Of a stretch of DNA of 5,237 nt, positions 1 to 5,056 are shown piece after piece. Source of the DNA: Gammaproteobacteria bacterium. Lineage in GTDB: Bacteria; Pseudomonadota; Gammaproteobacteria; CAISUE01. Every line of letters starts with the position of its first letter. Position 1 is the stretch's first letter. The translations under genes were made by a program, and so were the position numbers. The stretch is taken from NCBI GenBank assembly GCA_947378515.1, contig CANCKG010000073.1, positions 1 through 5,237 on the forward strand. The letters are read 5' to 3'. The notes under the pieces are model-generated. The model had not been told where the DNA came from. It saw only the letters and a program-made list of their open reading frames with translations, and did no database searches.

Positions 1-1028
1 AAAGGGATAGTCAATCCAATTGGTCCGATAGAACCTGGTTCGGCGCCAATGGCGTTGAGAATGTCATCGGGTTCAGCCATGGCCAGTGGCGACAATACCC
101 CTGGGCATTTGATAGCTTTGGTGGCATTTAAGTCATGATCGCCACGCAAGATAAAAGCCATTACTGGTGTGTCAATGCCTTTGACCAACACACATTTGAT
201 GGTTTTTTCAATCGGTACGTTTAAAAAGTCGATCACTTCAGTGATACTGCGTTTATTCACTGTAGCAACTTTTTGTAACGCAACTTCAGTAGGGGTTTGA
301 CACACCGGGATCGCAGCACTGGCTAATTCTAAATTAGCAGCATACGTACCTTTGTCACTATAAAAAATCGCATCTTCACCGGCATCGGCCAACACTTGAA
401 ATTCATGCGATTTACTGCCGCCGATTTCACCCGAATCGGCTTGCACCGCTCTGAAGCTTAAGCCTAAGCGGGTAAAAATTGCCATGTAGGCGCCATACAT
501 GGCGTCATAACTCTTGGCCATCGCTGTATCATCAATATCAAAGGAATAGGCATCTTTCATGATGAATTCACGAGCGCGCATCACACCGAAGCGGGGGCGA
601 ATTTCATCGCGAAATTTGGTTTGGATTTGATAGACACTCAACGGCAATTGTTTGTAACTGGTCAATTCGTGACGCAATAAATCGGTGACCACTTCTTCAT
701 GCGTTGGGCCATAACAGTACAATCGTTTATTCCGATCGGCCATTTTCAATAACATCGGCCCGTATTGTTCGAAGCGACCGGTTTCTTGCCACAATTCAGC
801 CGGTTGAATCGATGGCATCAAGATTTCTTGGGCATGGATACGATTCATTTCAAAGCGGACGATGGCTTCTACTTTACGCAAAACTATTAAGCCTAGAGGC
901 AGCCAGGTGTATAAACCCGACGCTAATTTACGAATTAGGCCAGCTCGCAGCATTAATTGTTGGCTAGTGATATCGGCATCGGCGGGGGTTTCTTTGAGGG
1001 TGCTTAAAAATAACTGAGAAGTGCGCAT
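1..1028 (-). CDS. proS: Prolyl-tRNA synthetase, N-terminal 342 residues (gene runs off the left edge)
   Basis: Class II aminoacyl-tRNA synthetase that joins proline to tRNA-Pro in the cytoplasm. The reading frame is open from the ATG at 1028 to the window edge, giving 342 of the roughly 570 residues usual for the bacterial long form. The protein begins [19 protein letters not shown], close to the E. coli start. Visible landmarks are GPTHEE at 107-112, the motif 2 segment [14 protein letters not shown] at 138-151, and [10 protein letters not shown] at 154-163. From about residue 224 the sequence enters the inserted YbaK-like editing domain that clears mischarged alanyl-tRNA. The conserved EKTIK lysine near 278 and the RGDH segment near 295-298 are present. 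The remaining editing residues, motif 3 and the anticodon-binding domain lie outside the window. The Shine-Dalgarno match before the ATG is weak. The gene appears to have its own promoter (1057-1086). The family is certain from motif order and length. Confidence 0.97.
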   Translation of the reverse strand, partial: MRTSQLFLSTLKETPADADITSQQLMLRAGLIRKLASGLYTWLPLGLIVLRKVEAIVRFEMNRIHAQEILMPSIQPAELWQETGRFEQYGPMLLKMADRNKRLYCYGPTHEEVVTDLLRHELTSYKQLPLSVYQIQTKFRDEIRPRFGVMRAREFIMKDAYSFDIDDTAMAKSYDAMYGAYMAIFTRLGLSFRAVQADSGEIGGSKSHEFQVLADAGEDAIFYSDKGTYAANLELASAAIPVCQTPTEVALQKVATVNKRSITEVIDFLNVPIEKTIKCVLVKGIDTPVMAFILRGDHDLNATKAIKCPGVLSPLAMAEPDDILNAIGAEPGSIGPIGLTIP

Positions 1029-1056
1029 AAGAATCGGTCTTAGAAGATGATCGCTG

Positions 1057-1086
1057 ATTTTAGCATAGATAAGTTGAACGTGTTTA
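1057..1086 (-). promoter_or_regulatory. Sigma70-type promoter for proS (extended -10)
   Basis: Read on the minus strand, the -10 hexamer TAAAAT (1057-1062) matches the consensus at 5 of 6 and is preceded by TGC, an extended -10 motif. Eighteen bases upstream lies TAAACA (1081-1086), 4 of 6 to TTGACA. The predicted start near 1050 leaves a leader of about 22 nt before the proS ATG at 1028. This is a pattern match only. Confidence 0.55.
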
Positions 1087-1139
1087 GGGCTGGCGATCGA
1101 GTCGACCCGTATAATTAACCGCATTTGAATAGTTTAAGA

Positions 1140-1175
1140 CTGAGGTTGAATAGCGCCGGTGCTATTCAACCTCAG
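1140..1175 (-). terminator. Perfect 15-bp hairpin, probable terminator of the catalase/cysteine-rich unit
   Basis: The arms at 1140-1154 (CTGAGGTTGAATAGC) and 1161-1175 are exact reverse complements around a 6-nt loop. The hairpin starts 9 nt beyond the stop codon of the 80-residue gene. On the minus strand it is followed by TCTTAAACTATT, which is T-rich but not a clean U tract. On the plus strand no T-rich tail follows. Position and strength suggest a minus-strand terminator that insulates proS. It could also act as an mRNA 3'-end stabiliser. Confidence 0.55.
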
Positions 1176-1184
1176 CAAGCCGCG

Positions 1185-1427
1185 TCAGAACCCGTGCGAC
1201 GGGGGGACTGACTCAATGTTTTCCGGGGGGCAAGCATCATTAGCCTTTACACACCACGTCCCAGTATTACAAACAGTAGAATTACATATGGTGGTTTCCT
1301 TCAATGGCTGACCATTACCATCGACGCATTGGTCGGTGCTAGCAGAGCAAACCCCTTTGGCATAAGCAGAAGTTTGCAGAGCTAAACAAGCCAATAAACA
1401 GAAGGTAGTAACAATTTTATTTTGCAT
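1185..1427 (-). CDS. Small secreted cysteine-rich protein, function unknown, downstream of catalase
   Basis: Not a recognised family. The 80-residue product begins with a signal-peptide-like segment (lysine at 4, hydrophobic stretch 5-20) and a likely signal peptidase I site after AYA at residue 23. The mature part, about 57 residues, has six cysteines spaced C-x6-C-x13-C-x4-C-x5-C-x6-C, so up to three disulfides could form in the periplasm or outside the cell. The tail after the last cysteine is proline-rich. A good ribosome site, AAGGA, lies 5 nt before the ATG at 1427. The gene starts 33 bp after the catalase stop with no terminator between, so it is probably the second gene of that operon, and it ends just before a 15-bp hairpin. 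The central cysteines, with a VC followed by an aromatic residue and C, resemble the secreted protein at 3291-3554. A lipobox reading (LLAC at 11-14) is possible but gives a very short hydrophobic core. Confidence 0.8.
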   Translation of the reverse strand: MQNKIVTTFCLLACLALQTSAYAKGVCSASTDQCVDGNGQPLKETTICNSTVCNTGTWCVKANDACPPENIESVPPSHGF

Positions 1428-1460
1428 AATATTCCTTAATTTGAACGATTTTAATGGGAT

Positions 1461-2912
1461 TTATTTATGAGCGCTAGGGTCTAGCAAATTTAAGCCGACG
1501 GCAACTCGATGACCATAATCTGGATCGGCTTTATAAAAATGGCCAAGTTGACGTTCTTGAATAAAGCGTGGCACTGTGGCTAGGGCTGCGACTATATTGC
1601 CAATCAACAGCATTTTTTTATCTTCGGTCATCAAACGGTATAAATCACCGGCTTGTGAATAATCGTCGTTGCCCTGATCATAGCGATCAGCGTCACCACA
1701 AATTTTTAATGGCGGTTCTTTTAAGGGGTAGGCATCAACAGGTCCATTAAAACTGTTGGGTTGATAATTGACCGATGAGCCGCCATTGGCATCAAAGCGC
1801 GTTTGACCATCACGATGGTAAGTGTTAATAGGGCAATGCGCTTTGTTGATGGGGAGCTGGCTATAGTTGGTGCCGATGCGATAGCGATGTGCATCGGGGT
1901 AAGAGAGTAAGCGTGCTTGAAGTACTTTATCAGGTGATGCGCCAATGCCAGCTGGCATGTTGCTGGGCTCAAACGCGGCTTGTTCGGTTTCGGCAAAGAC
2001 ATTATCGGGATTACGATTAAGTTCGAACAGGCCGACTTCAATTAAGGGATAATCTTTATGGGGCCAGACTTTAGTGAGATCAAAGGGATTGATCGGGTAA
2101 GTTTCAGCTTCAAGTTCAGGCATGATTTGTACAAAAACGCGCCATTTAGGGAAATCTCCTTGGTCGATGGCATTATGCAAATCACGCCGATGATAATCGG
2201 GATCTGTTCCGGCTAAAATAGCCGCTTCACTATTAGTCAAACATTGAATGCCTTGTTCGGTTTTAAAATGCCATTTTACCCAAAAGCGTTCACCTTTCGC
2301 CGTCCATAAACTGTAGGTATGGGAAGAGAAACCATCCATGTGACGATAACTCGCTGGGATGCCACGATCAGAAAACAGAATCGTGTTTTGATGTAAAGAT
2401 TCAGGCGATAGACTCCAGAAATCCCACTGCATGGTATTGTCTCGCATGCCAGTGCCAGGATCACGTTTTTGAGAATGAATAAAATCAGAAAATTTCAAGG
2501 CATCACGCACAAAAAAGACCGGTGTATTGTTGCCAACGAGGTCCCAGTTACCGTCTTCGGTATAAAATTTCAAGGCAAAACCGCGTGGGTCACGAACCGT
2601 ATCGGCAGAGCCGGATTCGCCTGCGACAGTCGAAATGCGCATAAATAGTTCGCATTGAGTGCCTACTTTGGCAAACAATTTGGCGCAGGTATAAGCGGAA
2701 ATATCGTGCGTAACAGTAAAGTGGCCATGGGCACCCGCACCTTTGGCATGAACAACACGCTCCGGTACACGTTCACGATTGAACTGGGCCATTTTTTCAA
2801 TTAACTGCGCATCGGCCATTAATACCGGGCCTCTTTGGCCAGCAGTTAAACTGTTTTGATTGTCGTTAATTGGTATACCAGTATTGGTCGTCATGTAAGG
2901 GCATTTAATCAT
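1461..2912 (-). CDS. katA: Monofunctional haem catalase, small-subunit type
   Basis: Breaks down hydrogen peroxide to water and oxygen, normally as a cytoplasmic haem b tetramer. The full-length frame matches the small-subunit catalases (about 480-500 residues), with no flavodoxin-like C-terminal domain. Numbered from an ATG at 2918, the key sites are the distal histidine H57 in [13 protein letters not shown]130 in [12 protein letters not shown], and the proximal haem ligand Y340 in [14 protein letters not shown], with R336 four residues earlier. The H57-N130 and H57-Y340 spacings match those of well-studied catalases. I prefer the ATG at 2912 (483 residues): AAGGA lies 6 nt before it but directly abuts the ATG at 2918. 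An extended -10 promoter and an 8-bp inverted repeat lie upstream. A small secreted cysteine-rich protein follows 33 bp downstream. No signal peptide is visible, so the enzyme should stay inside the cell. The symbol katA is by class; the local name could differ. Confidence 0.97.
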   Translation of the reverse strand: MIKCPYMTTNTGIPINDNQNSLTAGQRGPVLMADAQLIEKMAQFNRERVPERVVHAKGAGAHGHFTVTHDISAYTCAKLFAKVGTQCELFMRISTVAGESGSADTVRDPRGFALKFYTEDGNWDLVGNNTPVFFVRDALKFSDFIHSQKRDPGTGMRDNTMQWDFWSLSPESLHQNTILFSDRGIPASYRHMDGFSSHTYSLWTAKGERFWVKWHFKTEQGIQCLTNSEAAILAGTDPDYHRRDLHNAIDQGDFPKWRVFVQIMPELEAETYPINPFDLTKVWPHKDYPLIEVGLFELNRNPDNVFAETEQAAFEPSNMPAGIGASPDKVLQARLLSYPDAHRYRIGTNYSQLPINKAHCPINTYHRDGQTRFDANGGSSVNYQPNSFNGPVDAYPLKEPPLKICGDADRYDQGNDDYSQAGDLYRLMTEDKKMLLIGNIVAALATVPRFIQERQLGHFYKADPDYGHRVAVGLNLLDPSAHK

Positions 2913-2926
2913 CGTCATTCCTTGTT
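2913..2926 (-). promoter_or_regulatory. Catalase ribosome binding site that decides between two in-frame ATGs
   Basis: On the minus strand the sequence reads AAGGAATGACGATG. AAGGA touches the first ATG (2918) with no spacer but stands 6 nt before the second (2912), which is the usual distance. The second ATG is therefore the more likely start and shortens the protein by two residues. Confidence 0.6.
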
Positions 2927-2955
2927 AATGAATTTATAGTTACGCACCGGTTAAA

Positions 2956-2964
2956 AGTATAGCA
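2956..2964 (-). promoter_or_regulatory. Extended -10 promoter element for catalase
   Basis: Minus strand TGC-TATACT: the -10 hexamer TATACT (2956-2961) is 5 of 6 to consensus and carries the TGn extension at 2962-2964. No convincing -35 is seen at 16-18 bp, so the promoter may depend on an activator. The predicted start near 2949 gives a leader of about 37 nt. The element overlaps one arm of an 8-bp inverted repeat (2957-2992), a possible operator. Confidence 0.5.
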
Positions 2965-2992
2965 CTAAGAATAAGTGAATTCCATGCTATAC
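2957..2992. promoter_or_regulatory. 8-bp inverted repeat over the catalase promoter, possible operator
   Basis: GTATAGCA (2957-2964) and TGCTATAC (2985-2992) are exact inverted copies separated by 20 bp. One arm coincides with the extended -10 of the catalase promoter, the other lies where the -35 and activator region would be. The ATAG/CTAT ends recall the half-sites of OxyR, the peroxide regulator, but the spacing does not fit the OxyR consensus exactly. Assigning a regulator is inference. Confidence 0.35.
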
Positions 2993-3002
2993 CCATCGCA
3001 CC

Positions 3003-3128
3003 CAGCAATTCTCGGTGGAAACCCACTATAACCCGCACTGCTATCGGTTTTAATAGTCAAAAGTCTAGGAAATGAAAATCTTTAAAGTACCGCTACATCT
3101 GGGCTAGAGGCTTCACCGAGAATTACTG
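3003..3128. repeat. Inverted repeat with 15-bp arms around a 96-bp centre
   Basis: The left arm CAGCAATTCTCGGTG (3003-3017) and the reverse complement of the right arm (3114-3128), CAGTAATTCTCGGTG, agree at 14 of 15 positions, with weaker similarity continuing inwards. The centre has no coding potential. This could be a decayed miniature inverted-repeat element or the foot of a structured RNA. No target-site duplication is obvious. Confidence 0.5.
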
Positions 3129-3172
3129 TTAATACGCTACGTAGAGAGATTAAGCTGTTGTACTTTTTGATG
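3125..3172 (+). repeat. Direct repeat, copy 1 (upstream of the secreted-protein gene)
   Basis: Runs from ACTGTT to TTTTTGATG. The last 24 bases (3149-3172) match 3633-3656 at 21 of 24 positions, and the upstream half aligns more loosely (ACTGTT, then ACGCT-CG). The partner copy lies on the far side of the plus-strand small gene at 3607-3656. Confidence 0.6.
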
Positions 3173-3224
3173 GGCATGCTCGTTATTTTACTACGGTGTA
3201 AAAATATCCTAAATAACAAATTCA

Positions 3225-3233
3225 TGCTATGAT
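3225..3233 (+). promoter_or_regulatory. Extended -10 promoter for the plus-strand secreted-protein gene
   Basis: TGC followed by TATGAT (3228-3233), 5 of 6 to the -10 consensus and with the TGn extension. No good -35 is visible at normal spacing. A start near 3240 would give a leader of about 50 nt to the ATG at 3291. The same TGC-TA arrangement occurs at the proS and catalase promoters. Confidence 0.45.
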
Positions 3234-3290
3234 CGCTCCTATGGTATTTTCAGATGTGGATTTTATGTGGCATAACTTAAGGATATGACA

Positions 3291-3554
3291 ATGACTAAGC
3301 CGCCTTTATTTTGGACTATTTTAAAAAAAACCACCTTTATCTTTAGCCTATTGAGTATTTTTTTTTGTGCAAGTGATGTGGCATTGGCGCAAAATGTTCG
3401 TTGTGGAGCAGAAAATCAATCATTTATTTGTCCGAACCAAGCTAATGCCTGTGTGTCACACAGAGTATGCGAAAAAATGGGAGTCTATTGTCAAAAAACC
3501 ATGGGACCTGGGTATATATGGAATGAAAACCAACAGCAGTGTGTTTTTAACTGA
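3291..3554 (+). CDS. Small secreted six-cysteine protein, function unknown
   Basis: Not recognised. The frame also opens at an ATG at 3285, but AAGGA (3279-3283) is 7 nt from the ATG at 3291 and only 1 nt from the other, so 3291 is preferred and the product has 87 residues. A lysine-bearing N-terminus and a strong hydrophobic stretch, with a likely signal peptidase site after ALA near residue 33, point to export. The mature part of about 54 residues has six cysteines spaced C-x8-C-x6-C-x5-C-x6-C-x16-C and ends in GYIWNENQQQC plus three residues. That ending and the cysteine richness loosely recall small chitin-binding or EGF-like modules, but no assignment is safe. The middle cysteines resemble those of the 80-residue protein next to catalase. 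The gene has its own promoter, is divergent from catalase, and lies between two imperfect direct repeats. No clear terminator follows it. Confidence 0.75.
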   Translation: MTKPPLFWTILKKTTFIFSLLSIFFCASDVALAQNVRCGAENQSFICPNQANACVSHRVCEKMGVYCQKTMGPGYIWNENQQQCVFN

Positions 3555-3606
3555 TAACTTTACTAATCAGCTTCTGTTGGCGGTGAGTTCATTCGCTTTT
3601 TTGGTC

Positions 3607-3656
3607 ACTGTTTACGACGCTGCGCGCTGAAAATTAAGCCCTTGCACTTTTTGATG
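3607..3656 (+). repeat. Direct repeat, copy 2 (downstream of the secreted-protein gene)
   Basis: Partner of 3125-3172 in the same orientation. The 24 bases at 3633-3656 differ from copy 1 at three positions, and the upstream part is diverged but alignable. Together the two copies bracket the 87-residue gene and its promoter. Confidence 0.6.
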
Positions 3657-3658
3657 AA

Positions 3659-3672
3659 AGAATCGCGATTCT
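3659..3672. repeat. 14-bp perfect palindrome
   Basis: AGAATCGCGATTCT is its own reverse complement. It begins 3 bases after direct-repeat copy 2 and lies 13 bases before the 3686-3718 hairpin. It may be a protein-binding site or part of a composite repeat element. Confidence 0.5.
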
Positions 3673-3685
3673 CTCCCTTTAACAT

Positions 3686-3718
3686 GCACCTATGCACGGG
3701 AAACCCGCGCATAGGTGC
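3686..3718. repeat. Strong REP-like hairpin, 15-bp stem with 3-nt loop
   Basis: GCACCTATGCACGGG (3686-3700), AAA, then CCCGCGCATAGGTGC (3704-3718). One pair is an A-C mismatch in plus-strand RNA but a G-U pair in minus-strand RNA, so the fold is complete only in the minus-strand transcript. There is no T tract on either side. Part of the sequence recurs at 4178-4196. It could serve as a bidirectional transcript end between the convergent genes or be one of a dispersed palindromic family. Confidence 0.6.
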
Positions 3719-3893
3719 TAAATAGCTGGCTGAGTAAATTGACCATTCATTAATCTAAGCGTAAATAATAATAGGGGGCTGAATAGCTATACAAGCTTCT
3801 TATATGCCGCTCACCATTTAAGATATGAGGTTAACGATTTAACGTGTGCCGATGGTGTGACTCTAGTCTACCCACACAGTTAGCGAAAAATGC

Positions 3894-4094
3894 TTATTTT
3901 TGAATCCATAACGTGCCATTGAGCGAAAATGAGCGAATATCATCAAATGGGTTAGCTTCATCATTTTTATTTATTTGACTCTTGTTGGTTAATAAATCAC
4001 CTAAAGCAAAAGTAGCGGCTAATTGATCAATCGGATTACGTAGCGGTATGGCTGTGAATGACGAAACACTCGTTTTTTTTTCTTTTTTTAGCAT
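3894..4094 (-). CDS. Small protein of unknown function, 66 residues
   Basis: Not recognised. The start chosen is the ATG at 4094, with GGA 7 nt upstream; a TTG at 4106 would add four residues but has no good ribosome site. The product begins MLKKEKK, has a mildly hydrophobic stretch LAATFALGDLL near residues 25-35, and ends in a polar segment with NPFDD and SLNGTLWIQK. There are no cysteines, no signal peptide and no transmembrane helix, so it is probably cytoplasmic. A promoter with a perfect TATAAT lies upstream (4162-4189), which supports expression. The first codons contain runs of seven and nine A separated by one G, a place where slippage could occur. The gene is convergent with the secreted-protein gene. 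It is short enough that chance cannot be excluded, although promoter, ribosome site and ordinary amino acid composition argue that it is real. Confidence 0.55.
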   Translation of the reverse strand: MLKKEKKTSVSSFTAIPLRNPIDQLAATFALGDLLTNKSQINKNDEANPFDDIRSFSLNGTLWIQK

Positions 4095-4140
4095 GATTAT
4101 TTCCAAAATAAAAGTAGTTTTTTTTAAGTCTAACTATTTT

Positions 4141-4159
4141 TTATTAAGGTATTATTAAG
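4141..4159. repeat. Short tandem repeat in the leader of the 66-residue gene
   Basis: TTATTAAG occurs at 4141-4148 and again at 4152-4159, an 11-bp period that places both copies on one face of the helix. It lies just downstream of the predicted transcription start, where a repressor could bind. It may equally be chance in AT-rich DNA. Confidence 0.3.
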
Positions 4160-4161
4160 CG

Positions 4162-4189
4162 ATTATATCGATTCAACACCTATGCGCAA
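4162..4189 (-). promoter_or_regulatory. Sigma70-type promoter for the 66-residue gene
   Basis: On the minus strand a perfect TATAAT (4162-4167) lies 16 bp from TTGCGC (4184-4189), which matches the -35 consensus at 3 of 6. The predicted start near 4155 leaves a leader of about 60 nt. The -35 element falls inside a repeat related to the 3686-3718 hairpin. Confidence 0.5.
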
Positions 4190-4212
4190 GAAACCTAGCC
4201 GCAGTGCAGGTT
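4178..4212. repeat. Degenerate relative of the 3686-3718 hairpin
   Basis: The first 19 bases, CACCTATGCGCAAGAAACC (4178-4196), match 3687-3705 at 16 of 19. Here the second arm has decayed, leaving only short pairings (ACCT with AGGT, GCG with CGC). AACCTGCACTGC on the minus strand (4201-4212) also resembles 3030-3041 at 11 of 12. This suggests a small dispersed repeat family. Confidence 0.4.
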
Positions 4213-4249
4213 AAGGGGGAATCAAAAAATGCAGTGTATTTTTTGGTTG

Positions 4250-4277
4250 AACGCCAAAAGCTTAGGATTTTGGCGTT
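4250..4277 (-). terminator. 10-bp hairpin downstream of ubiG, possible transcript end
   Basis: AACGCCAAAA (4250-4259) and TTTTGGCGTT (4268-4277) pair perfectly around an 8-nt loop. It lies about 87 bp beyond the ubiG stop and between ubiG and the next same-strand gene, a sensible place to end the sucB-ubiG transcript. There is no U tract after it on the minus strand, so it may be a processed or Rho-dependent 3' end. Part of it can pair instead with 4326-4335. Confidence 0.35.
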
Positions 4278-4364
4278 GCCACGAAGCCCTTCTTAACCAT
4301 CTCTCATCGCAGCCAGTCGCCACAGCTAAGCTTTTACGAAAAATATAAGAAATGTGCTGAATGG

Positions 4365-5054
4365 TTAACGCTTTTGTAATGCCACCAAATAATTAACATC
4401 AACATCATTGCTTAAAGAAAAAACTTTACGTGTCAAAGAATAATCAATCCCAGTTAATTTTTTTAACGCTAATCGCTCATTGCGAGCAACGCGCAATAAT
4501 TCAGACGGTTTAATAAAGGCTTGATAATCGTGCGTGCCTTTGGGGAGAAGGTGTAACACATATTCGGCACCGATAATGGCTTGCAGATAAGCTTTGGCGG
4601 TGCGATTTAACGTCGATAAAAAAACCCAACCTTGTGGCTTCACTAATAGGCTACAAGCTTTGATGATCGAAGCGGGATCGGGGACATGCTCGAGCATTTC
4701 ATAACACACGACAATATCGTATTCGGCGGGATGCGTTTCAGAAAAACTTTCAGCAGAAATTAATTGATAATCGATGTCGAGCTTGTTTGCTAGGGCATGA
4801 TCTTTAGCGACTTGTAAAGTATCAATCCCTAAATCTAAGCCCGTGCAGATGGCACCTACCTTGCTCATGCTTTCCGTTAAGATGCCGCCACCACAACCGA
4901 TATCGATGACTTTTTTAGTATTGAGTGAGATAAATTGTTCAATAAACGCCAGTCTAATGGGATTCAATAAATGCAGTGGCCGATAACTGCCATCCAGATC
5001 CCACCAATCAGCTTGGGCATTGAATTTAGCAATTTCGGCGGAATTTACGTTCAT
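4365..5054 (-). CDS. ubiG: Ubiquinone biosynthesis O-methyltransferase UbiG
   Basis: SAM-dependent methyltransferase that carries out both O-methylation steps of ubiquinone synthesis, acting at the inner face of the cytoplasmic membrane. The 229 residues are close to the 240 of E. coli UbiG; the N-terminus is a little shorter. Visible features are the N-terminal FNAQADWWDLDG and PLHLLNPIR (11-34), SAM motif I VIDIGCGGG (49-57), the acidic D74 in GLDLG, CYEMLEHVPDP (117-127), and the UbiG-specific block from STLNR (147-151) through GAEYVL and LPKGTHDY to FIKPSEL (180-186). The C-terminal VDVNYLVALQK also fits. The start ATG is 2 bp after the sucB stop (TAATAATG), with no good Shine-Dalgarno, so translation probably depends on sucB by coupling. 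Expression should follow the upstream sucB operon, whose promoter lies outside the window. Confidence 0.96.
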   Translation of the reverse strand: MNVNSAEIAKFNAQADWWDLDGSYRPLHLLNPIRLAFIEQFISLNTKKVIDIGCGGGILTESMSKVGAICTGLDLGIDTLQVAKDHALANKLDIDYQLISAESFSETHPAEYDIVVCYEMLEHVPDPASIIKACSLLVKPQGWVFLSTLNRTAKAYLQAIIGAEYVLHLLPKGTHDYQAFIKPSELLRVARNERLALKKLTGIDYSLTRKVFSLSNDVDVNYLVALQKR

Positions 5055-5056
5055 TA

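Larger units (their letters stand above)
2919..3284. other. Divergent intergenic region between catalase and the plus-strand secreted protein gene
   Basis: About 366 bp with no supported gene. It holds the catalase promoter and operator-like repeat at its left end, a 126-bp inverted-repeat structure (3003-3128), the first copy of a roughly 50-bp direct repeat (3125-3172), and the promoter of the plus-strand gene near 3225-3233. The middle, 3018-3113, shows nothing else recognisable. Confidence 0.7.
3555..3893. other. Non-coding convergent region with repeats and palindromes
   Basis: A 339-bp gap between two convergent small genes. It contains the second direct-repeat copy (3607-3656), a 14-bp palindrome (3659-3672), a strong 15-bp hairpin (3686-3718) and a weak bulged hairpin near 3855-3877. 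The stretch 3720-3850 shows no gene or RNA that I can support. None of the hairpins has a clean T tract, so no terminator is called. Confidence 0.65.

Noticed and set aside
704..967. Plus-strand open frame of 87 codons
   Set aside because: It lies wholly antisense to proS, whose motifs are unmistakable; no ribosome site or recognisable protein.
1386..1397. Lipoprotein signal (LLAC) in the 80-residue protein
   Set aside because: The cysteine at residue 14 leaves too short a hydrophobic core, and AYA at 21-23 offers a better signal peptidase I site.
1568..2464. Several open frames inside the catalase gene on both strands
   Set aside because: All overlap the clearly coding catalase frame and show low-complexity or unlikely compositions.
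3570..3605. Rho-independent terminator after the 87-residue gene, suggested by a six-T run
   Set aside because: Only a 3-bp stem can be drawn before the T run, too weak to call.
3367..3630. Second plus-strand frame overlapping the secreted-protein gene
   Set aside because: Shifted frame of the six-cysteine protein, with no ribosome site; the in-frame product has signal peptide, promoter and AAGGA.
3125..3656. Integron gene cassette with attC-like sites
   Set aside because: The repeats lack the RYYYAAC/GTTRRRY core pairs and there is no integrase; imperfect direct repeats alone do not support it.
3770..3820. tRNA-like GGGGGCTGAATAGCTA stretch
   Set aside because: No matching acceptor arm, anticodon arm or T-loop sequence could be found around it.
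3855..3877. Terminator hairpin downstream of the 66-residue gene (GTGTG/CACAC arms)
   Set aside because: Short, bulged stem with no following T tract on the minus strand.
3003..4212. CRISPR array
   Set aside because: Repeats are few, diverged, irregularly spaced and in mixed orientation, and no cas gene is present.
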